From Allacma fusca (taxonomy: Eukaryota; Arthropoda; Collembola; Symphypleona; Sminthuridae), in assembly GCA_947179485.1 (NCBI GenBank), contig OX359245.1, forward strand, positions 41,279,067 to 41,343,066: a stretch of DNA of 64,000 nucleotides. The letters run 5' to 3'. A model generated the notes under the pieces. That model was not told the origin of the DNA and did not search any database. It worked only from the letters and a program-made list of their open reading frames with translations. Numbering within the stretch: the stretch's first letter is position 1; each line of letters opens with the position of its first letter. This document shows positions 24,353 through 37,139 of this stretch, piece by piece. The position numbers and the translations under genes are program-made.

Positions 24353-25242
24353 TAGTGCCCCTCATGGGTACAGGTACTACCCGGGTATTTGGGTACAGGT
24401 ACAGGTAAAGGTAAATACTGGGTAATATTTTTTGTACCCAAACAGAATGGGTAAATTCTGGGTACAAGCCAATTTTACCTAAATGTTGGCCACATTAACG
24501 GGTAAAGGTACAGGTACAAAGAAAACATAAAACGGTTTTTACCTGACAGGAACAGGTACAGCTCCAAAAGTACCTGTACCCGTTCAAAAAATACCTGATT
24601 CATACAAGGTACTTTTTTATTATCTATTTGCGTCCTCTATTGTATAAAACTGAATTAAAGGGGTTCTTTCCATGACATTCAACAGTCTTCCACTGCATGC
24701 TCGTTTCCGTGTCATGAAATGAGATTCCTTATAAACGTGTTCTAGCATTCCACCGACTGACAATTCCATAGGAAATACCATTAGAAAATGCTTATGTCTA
24801 AAAGCATGGATGAAGATCAAATGTGCAGAGTTCGGAAGTACTAAAATGACCGCGATTGCAAGATTGATGGCTGGAAGCTCAAGTAGTTTTTAATTTTAGC
24901 CGTATTCAATTTTTTGAAAAACATGAAGTAATAGATTATAGGGGAATAATTTGGAGCACATTATTAGAATAATTTTTTAACTGAATTCGTATCATCATAA
25001 AAAGTACCCGGGTAGGTAAAACAAAGTACCTGGGTAAAGGTAAAAATTCGGGTACTTTTTGGGTACAGGTAATTTTCAGGAACAGGTAAAAGTTAGAAAA
25101 AAAGGTTTGGGTACAGGTACCTTCATTCAAGTATAAGGTACTTCAAAGAAGGTACAGGTAAAGGTACAACATTCTGAAGTACCCATATTTGGGTGCAGGT
25201 ACAGGTACAGGTACCACGTTTTAGTACCCATGAGGTGCACTA
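24353..25242. mobile_element. hAT-type MITE, ggtacaggtaaagg-word family
   Basis: A 19-bp inverted terminus (TAGTGCCCCTCATGGGTAC left, TAGTGCACCTCATGGGTAC right) has one mismatch. A perfect target duplication GTACTAAA lies at 24345-24352 and 25243-25250. Subterminal arrays of gggtacaggtaaagg words point inward from both sides. It is nested in the element at 24080-26426. A short minus-strand frame in the centre (24620-24820) shows no transposase motif. Confidence 0.92.
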
Positions 25243-25254
25243 GTACTAAATATA

Positions 25255-25850
25255 AGACGTGTATACGAAGATGCATTTCCTTCCTACAAGAATCCTACAA
25301 ATAGGCATATTTATAGGATAGGAACGGACTTTGCAAGAATTTATACGTAGGATATGGAAGTTACGAAAAATCTAATAACTAAAAGTAGGGATAGGATAGG
25401 AAGGCTCCTTTCGAGCAAAAATACAAATAGGAAGGGTAGGAGTTGGCTGTCAAACCATAAAGTATGTATGTAGGAAATAGGAAAGGATATGAAAAAGGCC
25501 TTAATGAAGATATCGTCGGTTAAATTTTAAAAGGTACCGTTTCCATTTCGTAACACGTGCTTTTTAAATGGGATCTCCATTAAAAATGGTTCTTTTTAGA
25601 ATTTAGCCAACGATATATGCAATTCCAATGTATCTTTAAAGGATCGGCATAGGAATAAGTGTTGTATGTCAAAGAAACCTATTTAGGAAATAGGAAGATA
25701 GAGTTGTCCATGATTTTAAAATATATGCATATATGTAGGTAGGGCTCGAGACTGGCATTTGTACTAGATATAGGATATGTAGGAGAATATTTTGACATCA
25801 TTTAAAGGAAGGATATATGTACTGTGATTCAATTATGCATCTTTGCCTGT
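25255..25850. repeat. ggataggaa-word low-complexity segment
   Basis: Repeated words such as ataggataggaa, gggataggatagg and taggaaataggaa mark another word-array segment. I could not find convincing inverted ends or a target duplication, so its limits are approximate. Confidence 0.4.
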
Positions 25851-26449
25851 ATAATTAAATAACAGCTCTACAGGGGCTGACGAGACCAATGGAGTATCAA
25901 AATAAAAAAAATTTCTTTGACGGTTGGATACGTTTGGATTGTCAAAAATAGCCAAAGTGTCAGACGTTTCCTGCAGAGAGTTTAAACACTCCAAAGTCAC
26001 TGAATTAGTTGCGATTAATTGAATATTAATATGACTATAATGACTTGGCCGATTAGCTCAACAGAAAATTAACTGACAATGAAATTCATACTTGGGCATG
26101 CAGTCAGGGAGAGAGATTGATCTTCCTTCAGGCTAAACCGAAAGTTTTTGCTGTAAAGTGCGCTCATTTATACATAAGAGTGTTGTTGCATGATGGTGAC
26201 TACAGATGGCATGTATGTACTTTGGAAGTTATCATATGAAAGGTATTTTGAGCAAAATATTTTATTTGAAATACATTTGTAGCAAGAAAATGCAAATTAC
26301 AGTTTTATTCAAAAAACATGTAAAATAAAAAGTATAAAATACTTATTCAATGCATTAGGGCTACAAAACACAAAATACTCCAAGGTTTCAAAATACGTAT
26401 TTTAAACCAAATACTCCAATGCTCTGGGTCCGGGCATTTATAATTGTAC

Positions 26450-26790
26450 TCACACTGAAGTAGCGTTATTGATTATTTCCACCCTACAATCCTGGAAAAT
26501 CAGGTCATTTTTCCCTAGTAAAAGTAGCTCTAAAAGTGAACAAGTAACGATAATATTAAACTTTTGCTGGAAGGCAATTCATCATAAGAGGATTGTTTTA
26601 AAGGAGCAATATTTGGCTATGTTCTTACGTACCCTCATGTTAATTTCTCCGGTAGTAATTTGTGTGTCATGACAAGTATTTTTTCCGTCTTGAGAGTATT
26701 TATATCTACTATTAGGAACAATAAAGGCTGGTACACGTATGTTTGTGTAATCATCTATGTATGTAAATACATATATTAGTACAAAAATTG
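26450..26790 (+). mobile_element. 3' end of a non-LTR retrotransposon
   Basis: Similar to 48400-48676 plus 50401-50500. The conserved translated piece ILNFCWKAIHHKRIVL resembles the extreme C-terminus of LINE ORF2 proteins (N.CWN.LP...R). It is followed by a short 3' UTR with aggaacaataaagg. The 5' side is missing, as is usual for a 5'-truncated LINE copy. Confidence 0.5.
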
Positions 26791-26965
26791 CTTAAATTTC
26801 TCCAAAGAGCTTTGTAATTAATTAATAATGTTACAGCCAGTAGAAAAGCGCCATTGACAATACAATTACCAATTATTGAGTTTTTACGAAAACATAACTG
26901 TAATTTACTCTAAATCCGTAATTATCTGACTGTAAACGTCTTAAATACACTCTATAGGTAAATGA

Positions 26966-27947
26966 AACTGTTCTCACAACTTCAAGTAGTAGTTGCAACT
27001 TACAATTTCAATTACAACTTCAAGCCAACTTCAATTTATTAAAAAAATTAAATTGTAAGTTGAAGTCAACTTCAATTTGAAGCAAAATATTAGTTGAACA
27101 TTCAAGTTCAACTTCAATTCAACTTACAATTAAAGCTTTTCATTTGAAAACCATAGTCAATTCAATTTCAAGTTGCTGAAGTACAAATAGCTGACAGTTG
27201 AAGTTGATCAATTGACAATTTCTGAACGAATTAAACATGCGTATTGGGAAAAGCTTTGTAGTAAATTGCGGGAATCCACTGGTTGTTTTAATGAACAAAA
27301 GATACTGCGCCACGCTGCAAGCAACGTAAAGCTCCTGAAATCTAGTTCATACACAGTCTAGCTTACGTTAAAATAATTCATAAGTTTAATCAACGTTATT
27401 CGTTATGAGTGAGGAAAGGGAGAAAATCGTTGATTCAATTGCTAGTGGCTACTCAGAAGATGGTTCAAGCAGTCACCTAAAAACAAAAAAAGAAATCCTC
27501 TGACAAACAAGCATGTAGTCAGCGACGGAGTTTATTTGTTATTTACGATATTTATTTTCGGCTGTTTGAAAACCTTTTTTTGGGGTTTTTGAAGCAACAA
27601 TTATTTGAGGTGTCTAAAACGCTTCTCGGGGAAACTTAGTTTCACCCATTATACTTTTTTATTCTGATATTAAGTAGAATTATCTAATAGCACGTTAAAT
27701 TGCTCAACTCAATTTAAATCAACTTCAAGTCAATTTCAATTCAACTTCAATTTGTACAAATATTACAACTTGAAATTGACAACTTCAAATAATGAAGCCA
27801 TAAGTTGGTTTCAGGTAATTGACTATCAATTAAAAAATTGATTTGCAATTGGTCAAATACAACTATAAGGAAAAAATTGAGTTGAAAATTCAATTTCAAG
27901 TACAACTTCAAGTTCAAATAGCGTGATAACTTGAGTTGTGAGGAGCC
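26966..27947. mobile_element. Probable hAT-like element, caacttcaagttcaa-word family
   Basis: Arrays of acttcaa, ttcaattt and gttgaagt words occupy 26970-27230 and 27690-27925 and are inverted to each other. The outer ends read TTCTCACAACTTCAAG (left) and CTCCTCACAACTCAAG (right, reverse complement). No target duplication was found. The centre (27240-27680) contains no readable protein. Confidence 0.55.
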
Positions 27948-28197
27948 CTATTCTTGTTGTTAGTAATTTGGCATAGGTTATACAACAATAACAATTATGT
28001 CCAGTTCATGAGAAAATTCAAACCTATTTAAACGTTATAAATTGTATGTATTTAGTATCTAATATCGATGTATTAATTTTCTTTTAAATGGTAAAATTCC
28101 TGACTGACAATTTACAATTATTAAAATGCTGTATAAAGTAAAATTCTACATTTTCCTAAAGTACCATTTGCATCCGCTCCACTAACTTCTAGTTTAA

Positions 28198-28237
28198 TAT
28201 AAAATCGTGCAACATTACCAGTGTTGAGGCAGTGTTC
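28198..28237 (+). promoter_or_regulatory. Core promoter of receptor copy C
   Basis: TATAAAA at 28198-28204 followed by GGCAGTG about 30 bp downstream, conserved with copy B and 79 bp before the ATG at 28277. Confidence 0.6.
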
Positions 28238-28276
28238 AAAAGGCTTCAACAAATCACCGTCATTGCTTCCTTCACA

Positions 28277-29678
28277 ATGTTAGAAAACTTCATTGAGTTT
28301 TCCATTTTTTGCAGTTTCAAGCTAATATGCTTACTCAAAACCGTTCCCTGGAATTTCGGGTTTCGACGACAATTACTATCGGCTCCAAAATCCGTGTTAC
28401 GGAATCAGTTCATTATTTTTCAAGGAATCCTTTTAATTGGATATTTCTTTCATTCTATTTACATGTTGTACTTTCTGCAAAATATTAAATCAGGATCTCT
28501 TGGAATTATCAACCAACTGAACAATTCTTTGTCAATTTTTTCTTCAACTATATTCTTCCTTAATTGGTGCATTCACAGGAAGGATATTGCATTGCTCTTC
28601 AACAGGATCGTGGAATTCAATAGTAACTAATGATTTAATTTTTTTTACCAATAAACATTAGTCAGCACAGTCCTCATCTACAATTAAATGGATTTAGTCT
28701 AAAAATAATCATATAACTCTGACGCAGAAACACTTGAAATTTCACCTATAAAATCTGGGAAAGCATCCAATGATCCACTGGATATCAACAGATTTTTGAG
28801 AACTCTTGCACCTACCTACTTCTTCATGGTCACGTCTATGTCGAATTTGGTAATATCATTTGAATACATGGAGGAAAGCCCCAGTGCTATCATATATTTG
28901 TTGCCGAAATATTTGCAAATCAACGTTGTCCGATTTTGGATTGTGGTCATTCATTTGATTATTTCCTTTACAAGGTCATTCGGTTGGTTTTTTGCCTTGA
29001 CATTTCAAGCTTATTGCTTGCGTAGCATTGGTCTGTGGATGAGCATCGTTGGGTAAGCTGGGAATTATTGAAAGTCTTTCTTTCTGAATAAATAACGAGC
29101 GTTGCTTTAATACGGATGTTATTGCATGAATATAAATAAATAAAAAAAAAAATAATAATATTAAATAAATAAATTATTGCATGAAATTTATTATTAGAAT
29201 GAGGACGCCCGGGACCTACGACGATTCCATGAAAAGAATAAAAATCTACCGAAGTCTACAGCTACTCATCATACATTTCAATCAGCGTTGCTTGGTAACT
29301 GTACTCATGACAAAACTATCGTGCACAATTTGTGGAATTCTAAGTCTTTACATGCTCATCAAATTCGGGAGGGACATGGACTTACCTGGGGTTCTATTCA
29401 CGGTGTGGCTAATGGTCGCATGCGTCCTTTTGATGCCGCTTCTGTATGAGAAGTTATTCAGGATTCGAGTCTTCTCCCTCGAGTGCCAACGGAAGCTTCT
29501 GATGGGTACTAAGAAAATTCATATTTTGGAAGAGCAAAACGAGGTCAAGCGAATGGTAAAGTCGTTGCCCCCGACAGCAATAAAATGCAGCAATTACTAT
29601 TACTTGGACCAGTCATTTACACCAGAGTTTGTATCCCTTGTGGTGCAATATACAATAAATTTACTTCTCACATTTTGA
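28277..29678 (+). CDS. Gustatory-receptor-like 7TM chemoreceptor, copy C, 383 aa
   Basis: Exons are 28277-28622, 28728-29052 and 29198-29678 (346/325/481 nt), identical in length and phase to copies A and B but with a GTAACT first donor and GTAAGC second donor. The frame is intact. It is clearly more divergent than A is from B; it begins MLENFIEF and keeps the C-terminal YTINLLLTF. An upstream in-frame GTG at 28232 extends the frame, but copy B has a stop-prone upstream sequence there and the shared ATG is the better start. It is the outgroup of the local trio, implying an older duplication. Intron 2 contains an AT-rich aataaata run. Confidence 0.82.
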
Positions 29679-30870
29679 GTTAACGCTCTGGTAAAGCAGC
29701 AAGTAAGTACATTATTTTTGTAGAATGTTTATTTTCTCAGATATCCATTTAGTTGTAATTAAAATTCAGAACGGCTTGACATCACCTCGTGATGATAATT
29801 ATGTCTTTACAGGTTAATTCCAGGTCCGTTACTAGCTCTGTGGTCTCACTTTTAGATATCAAATGTGCCGATGTACAAGGCGTACATAAATATTGGCTGC
29901 TAATGGAAACCCTACACAGTGTCAATAGTAAATTATTTAAATGCATTGTATCAACTTAGACGGTCCGGAATAATCGATATTAACTGTAGCGAACGTTGTA
30001 ATCAATAGTTTAGGTACACCGGGGAGCAGTAATAATTATGATTGCTCCAAAATAAATTGAACTAATATTCCAAAAGTCAATGGAATACCTAAATATTGTT
30101 TCATACTGTGCATTGGCACAAGTACGAGGAAAGTCATGCAATTTTACTGCAATCTCATACTTTTATTTCACTTTTATTTGAAACCTGAAATCCATGTACA
30201 CATACATTCTCAGGCTTTTGCAACTACAGCATTTCACTTCCTGGCTAACATCTTGCAAATTAAATCTCGTGTGAAATTCAAGAAATGAAGCCAATGAAAA
30301 TAATACGGCTCACGATGTTAAAAGGAATCTCCGCTCCGAAAGTTGTCAAACATTTATTTTGCAGGACGTATCAGTTTAAAAATATATTTGGTTTAGAATC
30401 CATCCAGATCCACATCGATGATATACTAAAGATACATTCAATTTGATTCCCTATATGATACAAGGGATAGTTGAGACAATTTTTTATGGATGAAATGTTT
30501 TGTGCGTTAATTAATGAACCTTGGCTATTTTTCCGATGGCTGACAAGAACGCGTTGTGAATAAAAATAGGGTGGCAAAAATTTTTATATGCACCGTAGCA
30601 TAGGTAGTCCATAAAAGAAGAGATTTGTAAAATAAATTCAGTTCCCAAATAAGTAGAAGTTGTTTTTAAAAACTGTAATTTTGAAGATTGTAATGTACAT
30701 ATTTACTTCCCCAGCTTCTTATAACGAGCTAAAATACGAATGACTCAATGCCTTTTTCATCTGCATTCGCTAATCGTTACTACTACGTTAAATTTTGTTT
30801 TATTTGCGAAAGCCTTAGCAGTATCTAGGATATATCTAGTAGAGTAGAATTAGTAGTTCAAAAGAAATCG
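29679..30870. other. Intergenic, no feature recognised
   Basis: Starts with a short 3' flank similar to copies A and B, then AT-rich DNA. The minus frame at 30371-30577 lacks any supporting feature. Confidence 0.4.
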
Positions 30871-30878
30871 TCAAAGAT

Positions 30879-33800
30879 CAGACCTGGGTTCGGTTCAAGT
30901 ATTTTGAGGAGCCGAACTAGAACTTGACCTGCACTTGAACTTTCAAGTAGATATTTGTCAGTACCCGAACTTGGCATTTCGGGTCACAGGAATTACTTGT
31001 CATACCAAATTATATCTTGCAAGGAATCTTTCCTAAACCGGAACTTGATCTGATACTTGAATGCCGGGTCCATAAATCTTGCTAACCGAACTTGGAATTG
31101 ACTTGAACACGAACTTGGAATTGACTTGAACACGAACTTGGAATTGACTTGAACACGAACTTGGAATTGACTTGAACACGAACTTGGAATTGACTTGAAC
31201 ACGAACTTGGAATTGACTTGAACACGAACTTGGAATTGACTTGAACACGAACTTGGAATTGACTTGAACACGAACTTGGAATTGACTTGAACACGAACTT
31301 GGAATTGACTTGAACACGAACTTGGAATTGACTTGAACACGAACTTGGAATTGACTTGAACACGAACTTGGAATTGACTTGAACACGAACTTGGAATTGA
31401 CTTGAACACGAACTTGGAATTGACTTGAACACGAACTTGGAATTGACTTGAACACGAACTTGGAATTGACTTGAACACGAACTTGGAATTGACTTGAACA
31501 CGAACTTGGAATTGACTTGAACACGAACTTGGAATTGACTTGAACACGAACTTGGAATTGACTTGAACACGAACTTGGAATTGACTTGAACACGAACTTG
31601 GAATTGACTTGAACACGAACTTGGAATTGACTTGAACACGAACTTGGAATTGACTTGAACACGAACTTGGAATTGACTTGAACACGAACTTGGAATTGAC
31701 TTGAACACGAACTTGGAATTGACTTGAACACGAACTTGGAATTGACTTGAACACGAACTTGGAATTGACTTGAACACGAACTTGGAATTGACTTGAACAC
31801 GAACTTGGAATTGACTTGAACACGAACTTGGAATTGACTTGAACACGAACTTGGAATTGACTTGAACACGAACTTGGAATTGACTTGAACACGAACTTGG
31901 AATTGACTTGAACACGAACTTGGAATTGACTTGAACACGAACTTGGAATTGACTTGAACACGAACTTGGAATTGACTTGAACACGAACTTGGAATTGACT
32001 TGAACACGAACTTGGAATTGACTTGAACACGAACTTGGAATTGACTTGAACACGAACTTGGAATTGACTTGAACACGAACTTGGAATTGACTTGAACACG
32101 AACTTGGAATTGACTTGAACACGAACTTGGAATTGACTTGAACACGAACTTGGAATTGACTTGAACACGAACTTGGAATTGACTTGAACACGAACTTGGA
32201 ATTGACTTGAACACGAACTTGGAATTGACTTGAACACGAACTTGGAATTGACTTGAACACGAACTTGGAATTGACTTGAACACGAACTTGGAATTGACTT
32301 GAACACGAACTTGGAATTGACTTGAACACGAACTTGGAATTGACTTGAACACGAACTTGGAATTGACTTGAACACGAACTTGGAATTGACTTGAACACGA
32401 ACTTGGAATTGACTTGAACACGAACTTGGAATTGACTTGAACACGAACTTGGAATTGACTTGAACACGAACTTGGAATTGACTTGAACACGAACTTGGAA
32501 TTGACTTGAACACGAACTTGGAATTGACTTGAACACGAACTTGGAATTGACTTGAACACGAACTTGGAATTGACTTGAACACGAACTTGGAATTGACTTG
32601 AACACGAACTTGGAATTGACTTGAACACGAACTTGGAATTGACTTGAACACGAACTTGGAATTGACTTGAACACGAACTTGGAATTGACTTGAACACGAA
32701 CTTGGAATTGACTTGAACACGAACTTGGAATTGACTTGAACACGAACTTGGAATTGACTTGAACACGAACTTGGAATTGACTTGAACACGAACTTGGAAT
32801 TGACTTGAACACGAACTTGGAATTGACTTGAACACGAACTTGGAATTGACTTGAACACGAACTTGGAATTGACTTGAACACGAACTTGGAATTGACTTGA
32901 ACACGAACTTGGAATTGACTTGAACACGAACTTGGAATTGACTTGAACACGAACTTGGAATTGACTTGAACACGAACTTGGAATTGACTTGAACACGAAC
33001 TTGGAATTGACTTGAACACGAACTTGGAATTGACTTGAACACGAACTTGGAATTGACTTGAACACGAACTTGGAATTGACTTGAACACGAACTTGGAATT
33101 GACTTGAACACGAACTTGGAATTGACTTGAACACGAACTTGGAATTGACTTGAACACGAACTTGGAATTGACTTGAACACGAACTTGGAATTGACTTGAA
33201 CACGAACTTGGAATTGACTTGAACACGAACTTGGAATTGACTTGAACACGAACTTGGAATTGACTTGAACACGAACTTGGAATTGACTTGAACACGAACT
33301 TGGAATTGACTTGAACACGAACTTGGAATTGACTTGAACACGAACTTGGAATTGACTTGAACACGAACTTGGAATTGACTTGAACACGAACTTGGAATTG
33401 ACTTGAACACGAACTTGGAATTGACTTGAACACGAACTTGGAATTGACTTGAACACGAACTTGGAATTGACTTGAACACGAACTTGGAATTGACTTGAAC
33501 ACGAACTTGGAATTGACTTGAACACGAACTTGGAATTGACTTGAACACGAACTTGGAATTGACTTGAACACGAACTTGGAATTGACTTGAACACGAACTT
33601 GGAATTGACTTGAACACGAACTTGGAATTGACTTGAACACGAACTTGGAATTGACTTGAACACGAACTTGGAATTGACTTGAACACGAACTTGGAATTGA
33701 CTTGAACACGAACTTGGAATTGACTTGAACACGAACTTGGAATTGACTTGAACACGAACTTGGAATTGACTTGAACACGAACTTGGAATTGACTTGAACA

Positions 33801-36221
33801 CGAACTTGGAATTGACTTGAACACGAACTTGGAATTGACTTGAACACGAACTTGGAATTGACTTGAACACGAACTTGGAATTGACTTGAACACGAACTTG
33901 GAATTGACTTGAACACGAACTTGGAATTGACTTGAACACGAACTTGGAATTGACTTGAACACGAACTTGGAATTGACTTGAACACGAACTTGGAATTGAC
34001 TTGAACACGAACTTGGAATTGACTTGAACACGAACTTGGAATTGACTTGAACACGAACTTGGAATTGACTTGAACACGAACTTGGAATTGACTTGAACAC
34101 GAACTTGGAATTGACTTGAACACGAACTTGGAATTGACTTGAACACGAACTTGGAATTGACTTGAACACGAACTTGGAATTGACTTGAACACGAACTTGG
34201 AATTGACTTGAACACGAACTTGGAATTGACTTGAACACGAACTTGGAATTGACTTGAACACGAACTTGGAATTGACTTGAACACGAACTTGGAATTGACT
34301 TGAACACGAACTTGGAATTGACTTGAACACGAACTTGGAATTGACTTGAACACGAACTTGGAATTGACTTGAACACGAACTTGGAATTGACTTGAACACG
34401 AACTTGGAATTGACTTGAACACGAACTTGGAATTGACTTGAACACGAACTTGGAATTGACTTGAACACGAACTTGGAATTGACTTGAACACGAACTTGGA
34501 ATTGACTTGAACACGAACTTGGAATTGACTTGAACACGAACTTGGAATTGACTTGAACACGAACTTGGAATTGACTTGAACACGAACTTGGAATTGACTT
34601 GAACACGAACTTGGAATTGACTTGAACACGAACTTGGAATTGACTTGAACACGAACTTGGAATTGACTTGAACACGAACTTGGAATTGACTTGAACACGA
34701 ACTTGGAATTGACTTGAACACGAACTTGGAATTGACTTGAACACGAACTTGGAATTGACTTGAACACGAACTTGGAATTGACTTGAACACGAACTTGGAA
34801 TTGACTTGAACACGAACTTGGAATTGACTTGAACACGAACTTGGAATTGACTTGAACACGAACTTGGAATTGACTTGAACACGAACTTGGAATTGACTTG
34901 AACACGAACTTGGAATTGACTTGAACACGAACTTGGAATTGACTTGAACACGAACTTGGAATTGACTTGAACACGAACTTGGAATTGACTTGAACACGAA
35001 CTTGGAATTGACTTGAACACGAACTTGGAATTGACTTGAACACGAACTTGGAATTGACTTGAACACGAACTTGGAATTGACTTGAACACGAACTTGGAAT
35101 TGACTTGAACACGAACTTGGAATTGACTTGAACACGAACTTGGAATTGACTTGAACACGAACTTGGAATTGACTTGAACACGAACTTGGAATTGACTTGA
35201 ACACGAACTTGGAATTGACTTGAACACGAACTTGGAATTGACTTGAACACGAACTTGGAATTGACTTGAACACGAACTTGGAATTGACTTGAACACGAAC
35301 TTGGAATTGACTTGAACACGAACTTGGAATTGACTTGAACACGAACTTGGAATTGACTTGAACACGAACTTGGAATTGACTTGAACACGAACTTGGAATT
35401 GACTTGAACACGAACTTGGAATTGACTTGAACACGAACTTGGAATTGACTTGAACACGAACTTGGAATTGACTTGAACACGAACTTGGAATTGACTTGAA
35501 CACGAACTTGGAATTGACTTGAACACGAACTTGGAATTGACTTGAACACGAACTTGGAATTGACTTGAACACGAACTTGGAATTGACTTGAACACGAACT
35601 TGGAATTGACTTGAACACGAACTTGGAATTGACTTGAACACGAACTTGGAATTGACTTGAACACGAACTTGGAATTGACTTGAACACGAACTTGGAATTG
35701 ACTTGAACACGAACTTGGAATTGACTTGAACACGAACTTGGAATTGACTTGAACACGAACTTGGAATTGACTTGAACACGAACTTGGAATTGACTTGAAC
35801 ACGAACTTGGAATTGACTTGAACACGAACTTGGAATTGACTTGAACACGAACTTGGAATTGACTTGAACACGAACTTGGAATTGACTTGAACACGAACTT
35901 GGAATTGACTTGAACACGAACTTGGAATTGACTTGAACACGAACTTGGAATTGACTTGAACACGAACTTGGAATTGACTTGAACACGAACTTGGAATTGA
36001 CTTGAACACGAACTTGGAATTGACTTGAACACGAACTTGGAATTGACTTGAACACGAACTTGGAATTGACTTGAACACGAACTTGGAATTGACTTGAACA
36101 CGAACTTGGAATTGACTTGACCCGATTCAACCAAGTAGAAACGCTTTAGATCCCGAACTGGCTCCGAACTTGACCTGACTTGATAATTGTCAAGTGCTAC
36201 TTGAACTTGAGCGCAGCTCTG
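30879..36221. mobile_element. hAT-type MITE whose word array has expanded into a satellite
   Basis: The left end CAGACCTGGGTTCGGTTCAA and right end (reverse complement) CAGAGCTGCGCTCAAGTTCA match the ACTTGAAC-family termini seen at 18209 and 19342. Immediately inside lie ordinary degenerate aacttgacc words (30900-31080 and 36121-36215). Between them is the 5.03-kb uniform array. The flanking octamers (tcaaagat, gttttatt) do not match, so the original target duplication is lost or a boundary is off by a few bases. Confidence 0.7.
31087..36120. repeat. 23-bp satellite array, about 219 apparently identical units
   Basis: The unit is two diverged half-units, ACTTGGAATTG and ACTTGAACACGA. From the first cgaacttgg at 31087 to 36101 is exactly 218 units, plus a 20-bp partial. 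The minus strand is open in all three frames over about 1680 codons. Because 23 is not a multiple of 3, every frame cycles through the same 23-residue peptide. All three frames repeat it without change, which means essentially no base differs between units. There is no codon bias, start context or splice site to suggest a protein; this is a tandem repeat, not a gene. Copy number may be affected by assembly. Confidence 0.95.
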
Positions 36222-37060
36222 GTTTTATTATTCTCACAATTATCTTTCTCGAAGCTTTTTCGACGTTCGTATATTTGATTGACATATATTTTCATCTAAT
36301 ATAACCAGTTCATCACTAGTTCGGAGGCACGACATATACTGTAAAAACGTGTGGTGAGTAAATAAATCAAATAGCTCGCCGCCAAGCATATACAATTTTT
36401 TAAAGCGCGGAGTCTGAAAAAGATTTTGAGTGAGCATAAAAGTAAAAAAACAGACTACATATAAAACAAATATACTTGGCTTTACGCTTTTTAACTCTTA
36501 GCGCTCAAATCTTGGCACAGGTATCTTTCTTATACTTACGGTATGAGAATTTTTTAACTTGTATAGATCCCATTTGACAAGTGTTTGATTTTTTATAAGC
36601 AGATAGCACAATGAAATCGCAATGTCCAAAATATTTATTCCTCGAAATATTCCCTAATTCCCTGCTGTGCATGAGTTTTTATTTACAGCCTTCAGAAATC
36701 AAAATCAACACACTAGCGTAAAATATTTTTAACTATAAAACTGACCTACTTATTTTTACTTACTACAGACGTATTACCTGAAAAATCAATCGAACTCAAT
36801 GATAACAATTTTATGACATGTGCAAGGACATTAATATTTTCGAAACTTTTATTCGTTATGAATGGGGTAGTCCGGTTTTGTCTTGTCACAATCAAATACA
36901 TTCAATAACTTACATCTGGTCACATTCTTTGAAATATGCTGTATTATACATGTTATACATTTTCTACGTTAAAGACCTGATAATATCAAAATAAGTATGC
37001 ACTAAAAGGAAATAATGCATGAAACTTTTGAATACGTTTTTGTTTGTGATACAGCCTTAT
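36222..37060. other. Intergenic, downstream of the P450 gene
   Basis: AT-rich, with no gene recognised. The minus frame at 36240-36437 has no supporting motif. Confidence 0.4.
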
Positions 37061-37068
37061 ATTTTTGT

Positions 37069-37074
37069 TTTATT
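37069..37074 (-). promoter_or_regulatory. Poly(A) signal AATAAA of the P450 gene
   Basis: AATAAA on the minus strand about 65 nt past the stop codon. Another AATAAA overlaps the stop itself (37132-37140 region). Confidence 0.5.
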
Positions 37075-37139
37075 AATTCAAATTTGATAACACACACTCA
37101 ATGACATTGTAATTCGAGTACTTTTCTTCAAATTTTTTA

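Larger units (their letters stand above)
24080..26426. mobile_element. hAT-type element, aaaatac-word family, hosting other insertions
   Basis: The left end CAGAGCATTGAAAAA (24080) and right end CAGAGCATTGGAG (reverse complement, ending at 26426) are inverted. The flanks GGTCCGGA and GGTCCGGG agree at 7 of 8 positions. Both subterminal parts are rich in caaaatac/aaataaaatac words (24110-24250 and 26230-26410). The interior contains the element at 24353-25242 and a ggatagg-rich segment. Confidence 0.75.

Noticed and set aside
28232-28276. Upstream GTG extension of receptor C
   Set aside because: Copies A and B start at the homologous ATG, and the extension lies in the conserved 5' UTR after the initiator.
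31087-36120. CRISPR-like array
   Set aside because: Units abut without spacers and the organism is eukaryotic; it is a satellite.
30993-36134. Minus-strand frames of 1,681-1,713 codons
   Set aside because: They are a consequence of the 23-bp satellite having no stop in any minus phase; there is no gene context.
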